Below are positions 35,701 through 47,999 of a stretch of DNA of 64,000 nucleotides, piece by piece. The DNA is taken from assembly GCF_018320785.1 (NCBI RefSeq), contig NC_054867.1:28089855-28153854 (forward strand). Reading direction: 5' to 3'. The stretch comes from Cheilinus undulatus (lineage: Eukaryota; Chordata; Actinopteri; Labriformes; Labridae). The position numbers and the translations under genes were made by a program. Each line of letters opens with the position of its first letter. Position 1 is the stretch's first letter. The notes beneath the pieces were generated by a model. The model was not told the DNA's origin, made no database searches, and saw only the letters and a program-made list of their open reading frames with translations.

Positions 35701-38700
35701 AAAACACAACTCCCTTCCCTGCCTTGTACCTCTTCCCTTGTTTTCTGTGCTTTTTTACTATTTCATATATATTTTTGCTTTACTGAAACATCATCTACTG
35801 TAAGCTGCAGTTATATTTTATATTCGTTTTGTTTTAACATGACTTTTTAATAACCTTTGAATTCTGAATATGTAGTTATAAGGGAAAAAGTGAACTATGA
35901 AGATGATTTTACAGCCTTCTGAAATAGAATAAAAACCAAGAAAAAATAATGCCATACATCCTTGAGTTTAGTCTAAAGAGTTTACATCTATCCAAAGAGT
36001 TGTTTGATTTAACTAATCCCATTATGCAGCTGAGAAAATACCAGCAGCACAGCTGTTCTTTTCTCAGACAGGCTTTTTTTTTATTACTAAGCAAACTCTA
36101 AACACACTGCTGAAGACACACAAAGTATAACTGAGTAAAAGTCACATTCAAAAGCATCCAAATAACCCCAATAAAATGTCCTGTCTATAATTACCAGGAG
36201 ATTTATGAGGAGCTCTCTAAAGGACTTTGTATCTTCTTCAGTCAGCCACTGATCACCGGCCTCCTCTGCGTTTTTTCTTGTCAAGATCTTCACCTCAATT
36301 TTACCTAAAAAGAAAAAAAAAGAAAAAAGTGGACTTTCTAGTTAAACATATGTACTTTCAGTTGTCTTGGAGTAAACAAAGAGAAAAATTTTGAAAGACC
36401 AAATAAACATGATGAAAAATGGTACAAACAAAAAAGAGGATGAGAAAGAAAGAACAAACATGGATTACACGCCCTCCATGTCCCTTAGTCTTTAAGATTA
36501 GCTTCTGCTGTCTCAGGTTTTTTTTTTAACAACCACAATCTTTTTTTCCAATTATGGTCATGAAAAAAGAATACTGAGGAACTAATCTGCTGTCTGCATA
36601 CTGTTTCAACCAAATACTTTTTAGCCAGTTGTCTACAGAATTGAGTTGAATTGCTTGCAGCATGAAAAATACTTGCAGTCATTCGTGTTATTGACATTAT
36701 ATTGGTCTTAGACAATCTAAGCCCTTAAAAACTTAAATCTGACAGAGATGAGAGGAGGAAAAGGCTCAAGATGGAAGAGAGAAAAGGCCATGAGTGTTTC
36801 GGGCACTCCCCCCTCGTACCTTCTGCCTTCAGTCCTGCTTTCTCTAGCTGTTCTTTAACCACGTCCTTTATGTGCTGCCACTGGGGGTCTCCTTCGCCCA
36901 TCTCCTGAACTTTGACCTCCCCATCAGGGCTGCTGCCCGTCTTATACTTAGTAATTTTGATCTTAACATGGTCGTCATCCGCTTGGTCTGGGGTGACGAG
37001 ACAAAAGAGGGACAAACAACAAAGTTCACCTCAAAACTCGTCAGCAGTGCCACAAGATGGAGGAGGCGGGAGCCACAAATGTGTCATCCAAAACATTTTA
37101 CATTTGTGCACTGCCATAGGTTTAGAGATTACTGTAGTTAATTTCATTTATTTTGCCCGAATCACTTCAAATTACCCACTGATACATTAATGACAGCAGG
37201 AGAGAGGCCTCTGACTAGGACAAATAATTTATCATTCTGACAACATTTCTATTGACAAACCTGTATGCGTCCTTAGTGGGAATAAAGATGTGATGACAAA
37301 CAGACTCTGTGCATGGATGAAGTATGAAGATGATGGCAGCCGCACAGAAATTAACATAAGCACAGAGAGACATGCCTGACAGGTTACCTGGCTGCTTGGG
37401 GGCTAAGCTGGGGCTTCCTCTGGTCGGGTCGCTGCCTCTCTGAACTCCAGCTGTTTGCGGTTCAGTGTCCTGGACATCTTTCTCCTCTAACTGGTCAAGC
37501 AGCTTGTCCAGTGTGGTCTCCAGTGTCTGTGTGGCCTGAGCACGATCAAACTCCCCTTTCAGACCCTCTGTCTCTAATTCCTGCTGGGCCTAAAACACAG
37601 AGAAAGCTTCAAACATTACAATATTTCCTCATCTCACATCTGCAAAATAAATTTTATTTCCATTTTTACCCAACCTCATTTATGATGTTGTCAAACTCCT
37701 TCTGCATCTCCTCCTTTATTTCTTCAATCTTCTCTGAAGGAACAGACAGGTCGGCCATCTCTTCCTCAAACTCCTGCAGCAGGCGTTCATCTTCATCTTT
37801 CTCTTCCTCTTCAGGTTTCTCTGCTACCTTGCTGCTTAGTGTTTTTTCTCTGTGACTTTTAGCCTGGTTTTGTGCTTTCTGGGGAAAAAAGGTTGCATGA
37901 TTATATATATTGGTGAAATGTTAAAAGAAGCAGCATAATAATTTATGTACTAACCTTCCTGTTACTCTCTTTGAGGTGTTGGACAAATTTCATCAGGTCT
38001 GCTGGATCAGTGATGATTTTAAAGTTGAATTTTTCAACTGAAAGACACAATATTGCAAGGGAAACAACGCTTTGGCTAACTAGTCAGACAAATTATCACT
38101 AAGTCCCTCATGTAGACTTAAACTGTTTAATTGCAAATTAGACAGTATAAATCCCCAGAAATTAACTAATCTAAGCTTTTAGAACTGTGTTTCATTGAAT
38201 CTGTTGAAATGTGAAGAAAAATGATCCGAATGATCACACGTGGCCAGAGGATAGCGCAGAGTCATACCTTCCTCACCGTCTTCTATAGCTTCATTGTCTG
38301 TAGTTGATGTTGAGCCATCTGGTGCCTGCAGGTGACAGATAGTAGACATGACATTTAGATTAAAGTGTTGCTCTACTACAGCCTCTGGTGTTCTGGTGTA
38401 TTTTCAAAATAAGTTACAGTTCTCTGTCAAAAACAACCAATCTTCTAACATTAAGACATAATAGAAGTAGCTCTTGTGATCCAGGCTATTTCCATTCCTA
38501 AATGTTCTTTCACCTCATCCTTCTGCTGAGAAGCTGTTGTTTTTGAACTCCCTGGCTTGGTAACACCTTCCCAGAACTCAGAGTCTTCTCCATCCTCTGA
38601 CCCAGTGTCCTCTGATCCATGAACAGTTTCTGTTTCAAATGAGAGGAGTTTCTCAGAACCATAAATTATGGAGAATTTTTTTTTTAAATTTAAAGCTATG

Positions 38701-41700
38701 ACAACTAAGTAAAACACCAAATAAGTCATATGAAGGCAAAAAAATGCACCTTCTTTTTCAAAACCATTTGAGTTATCAGTGGGTGCAGGTGATGTTTCCT
38801 CTGTTGTCACTTCCACAGCTCCATCCGTCCCTTCATTAGCAGCCAGCATCTCATCAAGACTCCTCAGCTCCTCAGAGATCTGCTCCACTTTACGCTTCGT
38901 GTCCGCTGGGAGCAAACAGAAGAAAGGTGGAGGAAGAGGGAAAAGAAAGTTCACACATTTTTTTCATCTTTTATGAACTAGATGACAAAGTAGCTTTTCA
39001 AAAGTGAACACTATTACATTTACAGCATAATATTCTAAAAACTTCACCAACATTATTTTCTGTCTCAAGAGGACTTACACTAATATGCAACATTTTCAGT
39101 ATTAGTGTAGCAGATCTGAAATATGTCATAACTAATAGTTTTTGTATTTGTCCCATGGTTCAGACGATTCTACCTGCTGAAGGTGTGTTTATTCCCAGAT
39201 GATTAAAAGAAGTGTACCATGGCCATGATTTCTGGTCAGACGTGCGTCTGTAAATACTTAATATTCCAACAGTGTCATTAAAAACCACAACTAATTGTAT
39301 CACTATGAAGGTCCAGCTAATTTGCTCTTCATAATAGAAGTGCCTGGCTCATATAAAGCTCAAGAAAAAAAAAACAGGAAAGCCAAAAGAGTTTATGTGT
39401 TTCGGACTGAGGAGAGGCTTTTCATCTAGCCACTCTGCCATGAGTCCATATTAGTGAAGGAATCTAGTAATGTTTGTCCTACTGTTTATTTAATAGCATG
39501 AAAAAATAAACTTAAGAAAGAACTGAACCATGACCTGTGTGAACTGTTACACCCCTAGACCTAACCAAATTCATTAAATATTTTGGGTTTGTTGCTTGCA
39601 GCTTGCAGGGGAGGTTTCCATTGCAGTGCAGTTTATTTTGATCTGAGAGACTGGTGCTGAAGTGGGACAACTACTCTGAATGTCACATATTATATATTCT
39701 CCAAAGTGACCTTCATTTTTTTCTTAACTCACAGACTTGAGCTTTGACGTAATCCATGTACTGCTGGGCACTTAATGCTGGCTGGCACACGATCCCCTGT
39801 GGCTTGGCGGTGGAGGGTGGCTTCAGGAATGGATGTTGGCAGATGCGGCTGGTGTGAACAGTCAGAACATAGCGGCATGACTGAGGCTCATCCACTCGGG
39901 CGATATAGTCGCTGGCACCTTCTTCACACACAAACTGAAAACCATAAAAGTAAAATGTCAAGGTGTGTTCAGGAGGATGATGTTTGTAGAGTATGTCTGT
40001 AAGGCTGTAACAGATATCTAACTTAAACAGAACAGGAAAAACAGACAAAACAACACAGGCAGCTTAGAAGACAAAAACATTCCATGTTCAAATGTCTCAC
40101 CCGCACTTCTGTTTCTCTTGGATTTCCATTTAGGTCACACTTCGAGCCGTTTATGTAGGTCTGACTGTGGTAGCGCTTCAGCCTGTGCTGTTTGGATGCC
40201 TGAAAATAAAAAAAAAAGAGACATTGATTTATCAGCTCCTCAGACAATCAGGCTTAGATCATTGTAGCAAAGACAAATGTGCTGCTACTAATGTGAACTG
40301 AATAACCCCTTTCATAAAGCAACGTCATTTACTTTTTTTCTAGTCAGCGTTCTCATAAAATCCACACTTTATACAGAGAAATGATCCCATCATTCAGTCA
40401 ATCAAAGTGGCTATACTCTGCAGCCATGCACTGTCTCACTGGCTTTAGAACTCGTGTTTACATCTCAACACTAAAAGCTGTATGCATGTATTCTTCCCAT
40501 CAGCCAGCAGAGGGCCCACAACAAATATGCATACAACTCAATGAGGAGACTTGGTCTAGCAGTTTGAATCAAATCTCACATTTAAGAAACATATACAAAA
40601 TCTATGTCACAGTTTACTTTGGCATATTTCTATCATGTAAGACACTTTAAAGTCAGCAAAAGCTTTCATGAATGCAGGATGTTTTCCTCAAAGATCTAAT
40701 TGTTCTACTACCAGGTCACCTACAAAAGCAAATACAGTGAAACCCATCAGATCGCTATTCCAGAAGACAATCAAAATATCGGACAAGAAACCTTCCATCA
40801 CTACAGTATCATCAGTAAGAATAATATAATCTTACTCTGTCAGTTGGTCTCATTTTAAAGTTTTGATTATCACGGCCCTTACACATTGATAGAATAGATC
40901 ACCAACACATATCAGAGATTGTATCCAGTGTATCCTACCTTTTAATGACCTTATTTCATGTGGCTCTGTTATTTTCTATGTACAAAATGCTTACTTCTTG
41001 TTTATTATTTCAAGTTTTTTGTGTGCTGTCCTGTGAATGCCCTCAATAAACTTCAACATTTCTGTAATCCAATGTAATTCTAAGGAATTTTAAATTTTAC
41101 TTTGTGTTATTTTTATTAACTGTATGTAATTTTTAAGAGAGAACAGTAAGTTCAGCTTTGACAGTCATTTAATCATATCTTACACACTGTGTGTGTGGTA
41201 CAGCCGTCAATTATCTGAGCCAGCTGAGATGAACAACAGCTCTACCCTGCAGTTATTTCCTGTGAATGATTATCTAGTCTCCCTGTACGGGCACAAACAC
41301 TTACAAAGAAAACTCAATGAAATGTTAATCTCCATACAGTAAATAGGCTGTCATAACTCAGCCAAAATTAACCTCATGAGCAGTTGATGTATCTGGCTCC
41401 AGGGTGGCTTAAAGAGGCATGTTGTTTTTACCAGTGTAAACAAAGGTCTATCATGAAGCTATTTACACGTTGGCAATCTTGCACTGTTAAAACCAACAAA
41501 TTATTTTAGCTGTGTTTGAATAAAGCATAAATGGAATGTAGTGCAAGATATTAATAGCAGAAGTTCAATGAATAAGTTGAGAAATAACTTTACCTTTGCT
41601 GTTTCATTATTCCAATCGAATTCAGACTCATAATAACCCAAGAAGAGTATGTCACCTTTGATTTCTGTGTCTAAAAACAAAACATGTGTCAATGACATCT

Positions 41701-44700
41701 TCTGTGACAAAGGAATAGTCATGAAAACTTTAGATTAGAAGTTTGGAGAGGTAATCACTCACCTTCAAGGTGGTACTGTCTGATGTACTGGCCATGGCAG
41801 AATTCATATGTCCACCAGTCCTTTGTCTGGAGGAAGAACAAAAGCAAACAGTGAAAAATGGTTCTTAAATAAAGTGTTCAAGTTTTATTTTAATTACATA
41901 ACACTTTCAACAAGATTCATTTCTCAAAGCTCCTTTTAGGAATTTTAAGACCATTTTGTAAAGTTTTATAGCATCATCTCTACTGTAAATCTGGTTGTGG
42001 CAGATTTTTATCTGTAACCCAAAACCTGTTTCAAATGCAAGAACATACTATCCTTTTTCACTTACATATCTATATGGGAAATATAGCCACTACACTAGAA
42101 AATACACTTAAATCTTCCGTAAAACCACTTGATAATAAGAATGTGTTTGCTTACCAATAAATAAGTTGCCTTTTAGTTCTGGTAATAGGACAGCACAGTC
42201 CTAAAATAGCTTGAAACATTTCTTTCTGTTAAAAAAAACTTGCTCACTATAAAAGAAGTTCTACTGCAGCTTGCTTTAGGTTTCATGTCTTAACCTTGTG
42301 CAAAGGCATCAAATGAGGTTTCAGTTCCCCTTTTTCATTAACATGTGGGAGTATGGAGAGCAAATAACACCTGGTTGACATGGACATTAAATGTAGCAGA
42401 TTTATCAAAAGTATATAAATTCAGCAATCAAGACACCAGAACTTAAAATCTTTCATGTTGTGAGTTGACCTGGTTCTGCTGTCTCCAACAGAACATGGAC
42501 TACAGCAGAATCTCTCACTGTTAGAGAGGTTCTGTCAAGATTGGGCCCTTGACATTAATTTATAAAAAACAAAAATCATATTTCAGAAAAAAGCCAGATC
42601 CCAAAAATTAAAACATAATTTTACAATCAGAGGAAGTACACTTCAGCATACAATGGAGTATAATTACCTGGGCATAGTCATCAGTGCATCAGGGAGATTT
42701 GACAAAGCTTTAAGCTCTCTCATGATAAGGCACAAAGAGCCTGCAGCATTAAAACATCTCTAAATAAACTTAATCCCCCAGTTAAAATTTGGCTAAAATT
42801 ATTCAGTTATGTTATTAGTCCTATTCTTATGTATGGAAGTGAAGTGTGGGGCCCTGTCCTAAAACAGTTGCAAACATCCTGGGACTTAACTCCAACAGAA
42901 AAATTTCATCTCCAGTTCTGTAAAGAGACCCTAAAGGTCCACAGAAACTGTCCACACTTGGCATGTAGAGCAGAACTGGGGGAATTCCCTCTTTCACATG
43001 ATTAAAAGAGCCATTAAGTTCCAGGTTCACCTAGCACAAGCTGATCCTGAATCATACCATCACCTGGCCTTTCTGAGCAACAGCCTCTGCCCAGAGACTG
43101 ACCCCCTTAAAGATATTAAAGAAAATTATCAGCTAAAGAACCAAGAGCTACAAAATCTCTTCAAAACACAAATTAAAATGATTGACAAAGAAAAAACAAA
43201 TCTAAATACATTAAATATTGGCAAATGAAATTAAATCCTACAATAAATTAGAATGTTATTGTCCAATGAGAAGAGAGTACTCTTTAGCTGATTATCTTGT
43301 GCATGTGAGAAACCTCAGACAAAGGAAAATTTTAACAATGTACAGACTCAGCGACCATAAATTAGAAATTGAAACAGGTCATCATAAAGACTGGAAACCT
43401 AGAGACCAAAGAATTTGTAAACATTGTGATTTGGGAAAAACTGAAGATGAAACCCACTTTCTCCTAATCTGCCCACTGTATGAAGCTGCAAGAAAGACAT
43501 TTTTGAGTCAAGTTACAGCAGCCGGATCGCATGAAGAAATAATGAGACTCTGTCTAGCGGAAGAACCTCAACATATACACCTAGCTGCACGTTTTGTTTC
43601 TGAATGTCACCAGATTAGAGATAGTAATGATTTTTATAATAGTCAATAACTTTGTGTGTTTTGGGGGTTTTTTTTGGTAAATATTTTATTTTTATCGGTT
43701 GTGTTATTGTTATTGTGATTGTCATCATTATTATTATTATTTGTTTTGTTTTGTTTATGTACTCTGCTTTGGCAACTAAAGTTTTAACCATTCATGCCAT
43801 TAAAGCATATTTTGAACCTTTGAGTTAATATGACAATATCCGTTTCAATGCCATGGCAACAATAATAGAAGCCTTAGGCACCCAATAGAGATCTTACTTG
43901 TTTCAAAATTACTGGTAAACTTCTGCACACTGTATAAAATGAACAAATGCTTTGGCAACCTTTTGGTACTAAAGCATTGCTAATTTACAGTGCATTCTAA
44001 AAAAGTGTGTAAAAGTTTGACAGCACTTTTTATAAAAAGTCATTCAGGGCAGAGCAAGGAGAATTAAATAGGCTTAGCCCAATTCAGGAAGCTTCAGATA
44101 CATACATCCATTTTCTAAACCGCATATCTGCATAATCGGGGGGAAATGACTGAGTTCTTACTAATAAAAGTCACCCTTTAGAGCCAACATTATTTTTGAT
44201 ATTTAAAGTGTCATTATCCTTTGAAACCAACACAATGAAAGTCAATCATTTCCATTTCTGCCACCTAAAAAGGTAGAAACTGTTAACTTTTAAAGTTAAA
44301 TAACATAGGTAGGTGAATTAAGTATAAGATTTAAAAAACTGGCATTTGAAGAAGAACATTAAAAAAAAGTTGTGTGGATCTAAACAAACAGTATGCTTAT
44401 TTATGACAATGCAGAAAAGGTTCAGATTTAGTACAACCTCAAGTAGTACTCTTTTACTCTACAGTATGTGCAGGTGTTATGAGTTATAAAAAGGCCAATT
44501 TGACGAATTAGATATTCATGTTGCGACCAGCAAGCTTCATTTGTTTGTTTATCATCTTCTTCTCTTAGCAGTTATCCATCATCACATTCAGCAGAAAACT
44601 ACTTTTTACCAACCTAAAAGATCTGGAGCTTCTGAGATAACATTTGGGGCTAAAGCCCCGTAAGCCACACCCTCGCTCCGCCTTTGGAGTTATTCCTCTA

Positions 44701-45869
44701 CAGTACACTAGTCTTATGAAATAGACATGATTTTTAGGCTTTGGCACTGTGTGATGATACTACCAATAATTCAAATATCAGAGACATTACTGTCTTTTTT
44801 TAAAAAATGCATGGATAATTAACAAAAATTGATAATAGTAATAATTACCATATCATTTCCAAGGATATGACTTGGTTGAAAAATACTGGTCATACTGTAA
44901 CCCTCTAGTAAAGCACATATATTGACAGTTAAAATACACACATGAGTTTATATATCCAAATTCATTATGAAATAACCATTTTATTCTCCAATATTCATAT
45001 TATGTTCCCTTGTTCCAACATATGTTTGCACTGGTGCATAAAATTAAACCCTGCATACTCTACAGGCCTTTGATTAATATATCACTCACTCAGGCTGTGG
45101 AGAACTGACCTTCAGAAGACACTGGTTGCTGTGCATTGGACTCAGTAGGTCTGGGATGTCAGGTCCAGTGTATCCTGGTGATTCAGGCTCAGATGCAAGA
45201 TCCTGATGAAATCGAACAGCCATGGCTGGAAGTCGGCACTCATACACCTGCTTGAACTTATTAGACACCATCATAACTTCCTCTGTTTTAGTCTGAAAGA
45301 GAGATATTGTCATAAACACTGCAACATCTTATATTATAATTCTACAGGATGCTACAATTTAGCACAGTGCTTGAATTTTTAACCCTTATTAATAATCTGT
45401 TTTACAGCTTCCTGCGTGATTAGTCGTTACGGTCAAAAAATAAAAAGATTGAGGTGGAGGGTAAATGTGATGAGTTTTGGTTGTTGTGACAGCTGTCAAC
45501 AATGTCTGCTGCGTATATCATTAATACAACGTCCGTATTAACCCTACTTCACATGACTTAAAAACAAATCATACATTTAAAACTACCTTTGGCACCAGTC
45601 TAACGTTAAGGCTACTCCATACTCGCACAACATTTAAGAATAGATATTTCACGCTGGTACAGAAGCCTACTCTCAAGCTAGCAAGCTAACAGTTAGCTTC
45701 CCCAAACACCCTCACTCACCTGGCCCAAGATGACGGGGTCGGGGAGAATTTGAATCCCATATTTCATCTCATTTAGCTCCTCTAGATTCAAGAAGGCTGG
45801 GACACAGAGGGGACATATCATCACAAAAACGTACAATCTTTTCAGCCACCTAACCAAGGAAGCAGCCAT
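32736..45869 (-). CDS. os9: OS9, ER lectin of ER-associated degradation, 15 coding exons, 669 aa
   Basis: Exons in transcript order: 45720-45869, 45110-45292, 41763-41826, 41594-41670, 40101-40199, 39733-39934, 38750-38905, 38514-38629, 38268-38325, 37955-38037, 37675-37878, 37388-37589, 36820-36987, 36195-36304, 32736-32873. All junctions are GT-AG and keep frame; 669 aa matches the human length of about 667. OS9 binds trimmed high-mannose glycans on misfolded proteins in the ER lumen and hands them to SEL1L-HRD1. A signal peptide is seen at residues 1 to about 25, then LNLEELNEMKYGI. The MRH lectin domain runs over exons 2-6, with the sugar-binding set recognisable as W115-W116, Q128, R186, E207 and Y213 and paired cysteines. 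Acidic linkers follow (exons 8 and 11), and the conserved C-terminal region (GKIEVKIL, QWLTEEDTKSF) ends in SSSSDSDDVDV. I chose the ATG at 45869 because it begins the signal peptide; an in-frame ATG at 45935 would bury it. Confidence 0.96.
34119..35692 (-). mobile_element. Tc1/mariner-type DNA transposon, degraded, interrupted by L2
   Basis: Terminal inverted repeats are gtgcatctcaaaaaat at the left (from 34122) and its complement attttttgagatgcac at the right (to 35689). Transposase remnants read on the minus strand, for example MLPSAEKLYGGTDFFLQQDM followed by APAHSEAKS at about 34560-34627, the catalytic QQD-APAH box of Tc1-like DDE transposases. Several frameshifts and stops break it. 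An L2 3' end sits inside at about 35271-35637. A related fragment is at 53768-54075. Confidence 0.85.
35271..35637 (+). mobile_element. L2-type LINE 3' end inserted in the mariner element
   Basis: Conserved L2 3'-region landmarks in order: ggtttgcttcccggtcaggg, catgttctccccat, ctaaattggccgtaggtgtg, ctgggataggctccagcccc, and the tail gaaaatggatggatgg. Mariner sequence resumes on both sides, so the L2 copy inserted second. Confidence 0.85.
42570..43660 (+). mobile_element. L1/Tx1-like LINE ORF2 3' fragment in os9 intron 2
   Basis: The translation gives YNYLGIVISASGRFDKALSS near 42655, then stop-interrupted sequence, then a 143-codon open stretch (43218-43649) with the C-terminal zinc-knuckle-like motif ICKHCDLGKTEDETHFLLIC. 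This C-x2-C-x7-H-x4-C arrangement is typical of L1-type ORF2 ends. It lies antisense to os9 and ends in AT-rich sequence (43660-43750). It is not a host gene. Confidence 0.8.
43661..45109. other. os9: Remainder of os9 intron 2, nothing coding
   Basis: AT-rich sequence. A short stretch at about 44100-44145 (catccattttctaaaccgca) looks like the end of another minus-strand L2 tail. No exon-like segment was seen. Confidence 0.5.
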
Positions 45870-45932
45870 GATTGACTCTCTCCTCACTAACCCCCATTTG
45901 TCTCTGACAGCAACAAAACACAGAACGCCTGA

Positions 45933-45951
45933 CATGGTAGTAGCTGATTGG
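45933..45951 (-). promoter_or_regulatory. os9: Near-match to an ER stress response element upstream of os9
   Basis: On the gene strand the sequence is CCAAT, nine bases (cagctacta), then CCATG. The ERSE consensus is CCAAT-N9-CCACG, bound by NF-Y with ATF6/XBP1, so this differs at one base of the second half. It starts 82 bases upstream of the os9 ATG, the correct kind of place for a UPR-controlled promoter. It overlaps an upstream in-frame ATG at 45935. Function is inferred. Confidence 0.45.
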
Positions 45952-45976
45952 TCGATAGGGCAACTGCTGTCCTGTC

Positions 45977-46042
45977 ATTGGCTAATTTCCCCCGTTCCGT
46001 TCGGGGGTTTGTTAGTTTCTTTTACTGTTGCAAAATGATTGG
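45977..46042 (-). promoter_or_regulatory. os9: Two further CCAAT boxes upstream of os9
   Basis: ATTGG on the plus strand (CCAAT on the os9 strand) at 45977-45981 and 46038-46042, in addition to the one in the ERSE-like site. The second is followed by a GC-rich ggcgg. Closely spaced CCAAT boxes are typical of TATA-less NF-Y promoters. Confidence 0.5.
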
Positions 46043-46160
46043 GCGGTAGTTATATATACATAAGAAATCATTTTTTAGACATCGCACATGTCAGCTGCCT
46101 TTTCACAAAATACACTCACACATTTGTAAGTTGAAACCTAAGATACGTAGCCCAGCTGGT

Positions 46161-46245
46161 GAGGCGTGCCTCAAATTATCAGCCAATTTGAGGCGTGCCT
46201 CAAATTATCAGCCAATTTCAGGCGTGCCTGAAATTGGCTGATAAT
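46161..46245. repeat. 29-bp direct repeats with palindromic cores and CCAAT boxes in the os9/b4galnt1 promoter region
   Basis: Units 46161-46189 and 46190-46218 are identical: gaggcgtgcctc then aaattatcagccaattt. A third unit, 46219-46245, is caggcgtgcctg then aaattggctgataat, whose second part is the inverse of the preceding spacer. The block can therefore form a hairpin centred on 46219-46230. Each 12-bp core is an inverted repeat, and each spacer carries a CCAAT box. Confidence 0.9.
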
Positions 46246-46689
46246 ATGATATATGATATATATTTTGTTTAATAAAAATATTCTGACAGTTTGATCAAAT
46301 TCTTTTTAACCGGCGCCAAACTACAAACTGGTGTGGGTAATTTAGAACAACAACTGTTTGATATTTGCGTCTAAATCGATTTTCAAGGCCTATCATTAGT
46401 TGTCTGTATTATTTTAGCCCTAGTAAGTATGAAAATAGACTGTAATAGTCTAACCAAACATACTGCCCCCCCCTCCCATTTCAAGCATACGCTCATACAT
46501 TCCCACACATGATCCCAGACCCACTACACACACAGCCTTGCAGTCTCCCACACCCTATCTGCGCACCATCACTACACATCATTGTTGAGGTATCTTAATG
46601 CGCAGGTCCAGTTGACAAAACGGCAAAATAACAGGGATTTACATAAATAATGCTGTACCAGCTGGCTTCATGAGGTGTGTTATATGTTG

Positions 46690-46970
46690 TATGTTGGAGC
46701 TCTGGGATGCTGCTGCTCAGCTGATTGACCGCTGAGTGCTGCGTTTCGGTGCGCTCTCCGCTGCGCTGCTGCTGCTGCTGCTGCAGGGGGAGCGTCCGTC
46801 CACAGCCTGCAGTGCTGCGATGTGCGGCCGCTTTACTTGTCTCCTGGCTTCTCTGTTTCTCCACATCTAATCCCATTTACAGGACCACTAAGGACCGGAG
46901 TCATTGAGAGGAGCAACCTACATGCAGGCGGGTGGTGAAACAGCTTAGACTGTGCGTCTTTGAAACTGAG
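46690..46970 (+). other. b4galnt1: Probable non-coding first exon of b4galnt1
   Basis: GC-rich segment with a CTG run (46765-46785), unlike the AT-rich surroundings, ending in a good donor, ctgag|gtaagc. It is the best candidate for the transcribed leader, in head-to-head arrangement with os9. The transcription start is not determined and the left boundary is a guess. Confidence 0.45.
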
Positions 46971-47999
46971 GTAAGCTCTTTATTCATATGTTTTAGTGTC
47001 CTAACAATAAGCCCGTGTCTCTTGCATTATTTTTGTGGGTATCTTGGCTGTGGTGTACTGATGACGGGGTTTGTACCGGACAAAACGTGAGAAGAATACA
47101 GAAAAGGCAGGAGAGAAGTTGCTGTCGATAATAAGCCTAAATAGATGTTTGCACTAAATGTGGCATGTTTCATCATTAGAGGAACGTTACCGAGAGACAA
47201 ACCAAGCTTTATGTGAAGATTTTCCCTCCTGCAGTCTAAATCACGAAAAGGTAGGCTAATAGGCCTGTCTGAGAGATCGTGTCATATCTGCAGCTAGGCA
47301 TTTGTGCTCGCTGGTCCGGATTGCTGGACAGATTAATGCATTACTTTGACATCTTTCTTATGCTTGAGGATGATGGCCTGTAAGGAGGAGTCGCTGATGC
47401 AGAACAAAAATGCAGAGATTTAATATCCACAGTCTGAATGAGGCAACAAATCTGTCACGCGCACTTTGGGAGGGACCCACTAGGCTGTACCCATGTATAG
47501 CATGTCCACAGCTCCCCTCACCTCCCCACTGGCCTGTTTATAGGTTAATTAAAACAGCACAGATGCTAATGCAGAGCGCTGCTTCAGTCTGATTGGACTA
47601 TGCGTATTTATTCACAACATGCCATATATATTATCCAGCTAATCATCGTTCTTATTCTTATTTCTGCAGCTATTTGGACATGGGAAAAGGCCACAGCCAC
47701 TACAGTGGGGTTTATAAAGCAATCACATATTGTGCTATTTGCAATTTTAACATTACTTTCATATAATGACACTCTTTTAATTAATTAATTATTTTGTTCT
47801 TGTTTGTCATCTTTTGTAGATTTTAATGAGCAGGGCTCATTTGAAAAGGGATTTTTATGGGTCTTTGATGTTTTTGTTAAGTTGGTTACTGACTAGATGA
47901 TTAAAAAACTAAATACTATATTGGTAAACAAAATCCACAACTTATTATAATCATTGATATTATCAAAAAGTACAAAAACAACATGTTTGTATCTCTTAA

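Larger units (their letters stand above)
32874..36194 (-). other. os9: os9 last intron, 3.3 kb, carrying a mariner and an L2 fragment
   Basis: The interval 32874-34118 shows no recognised feature. The rest is mostly a Tc1/mariner-type element with an inserted L2 end (separate entries). Splice sites at both ends are canonical. Confidence 0.8.

Noticed and set aside
38451-38954. A 167-codon continuous frame as a single os9 exon
   Set aside because: It joins os9 exons 7 and 8 through the short intron 38630-38749. The splice sites and phases are good and the intron translation is hydrophobic and unlike OS9, so it is treated as an intron that happens to stay open.
43218-43649. A 143-codon open frame in os9 intron 2 that could look like a nested gene
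   Set aside because: It has the zinc-knuckle end of L1-type ORF2 and continues upstream as stop-broken LINE sequence.
46161-46245. CRISPR-like array (equal-length repeats)
   Set aside because: Only two direct units with no unique spacers, in a vertebrate promoter region.
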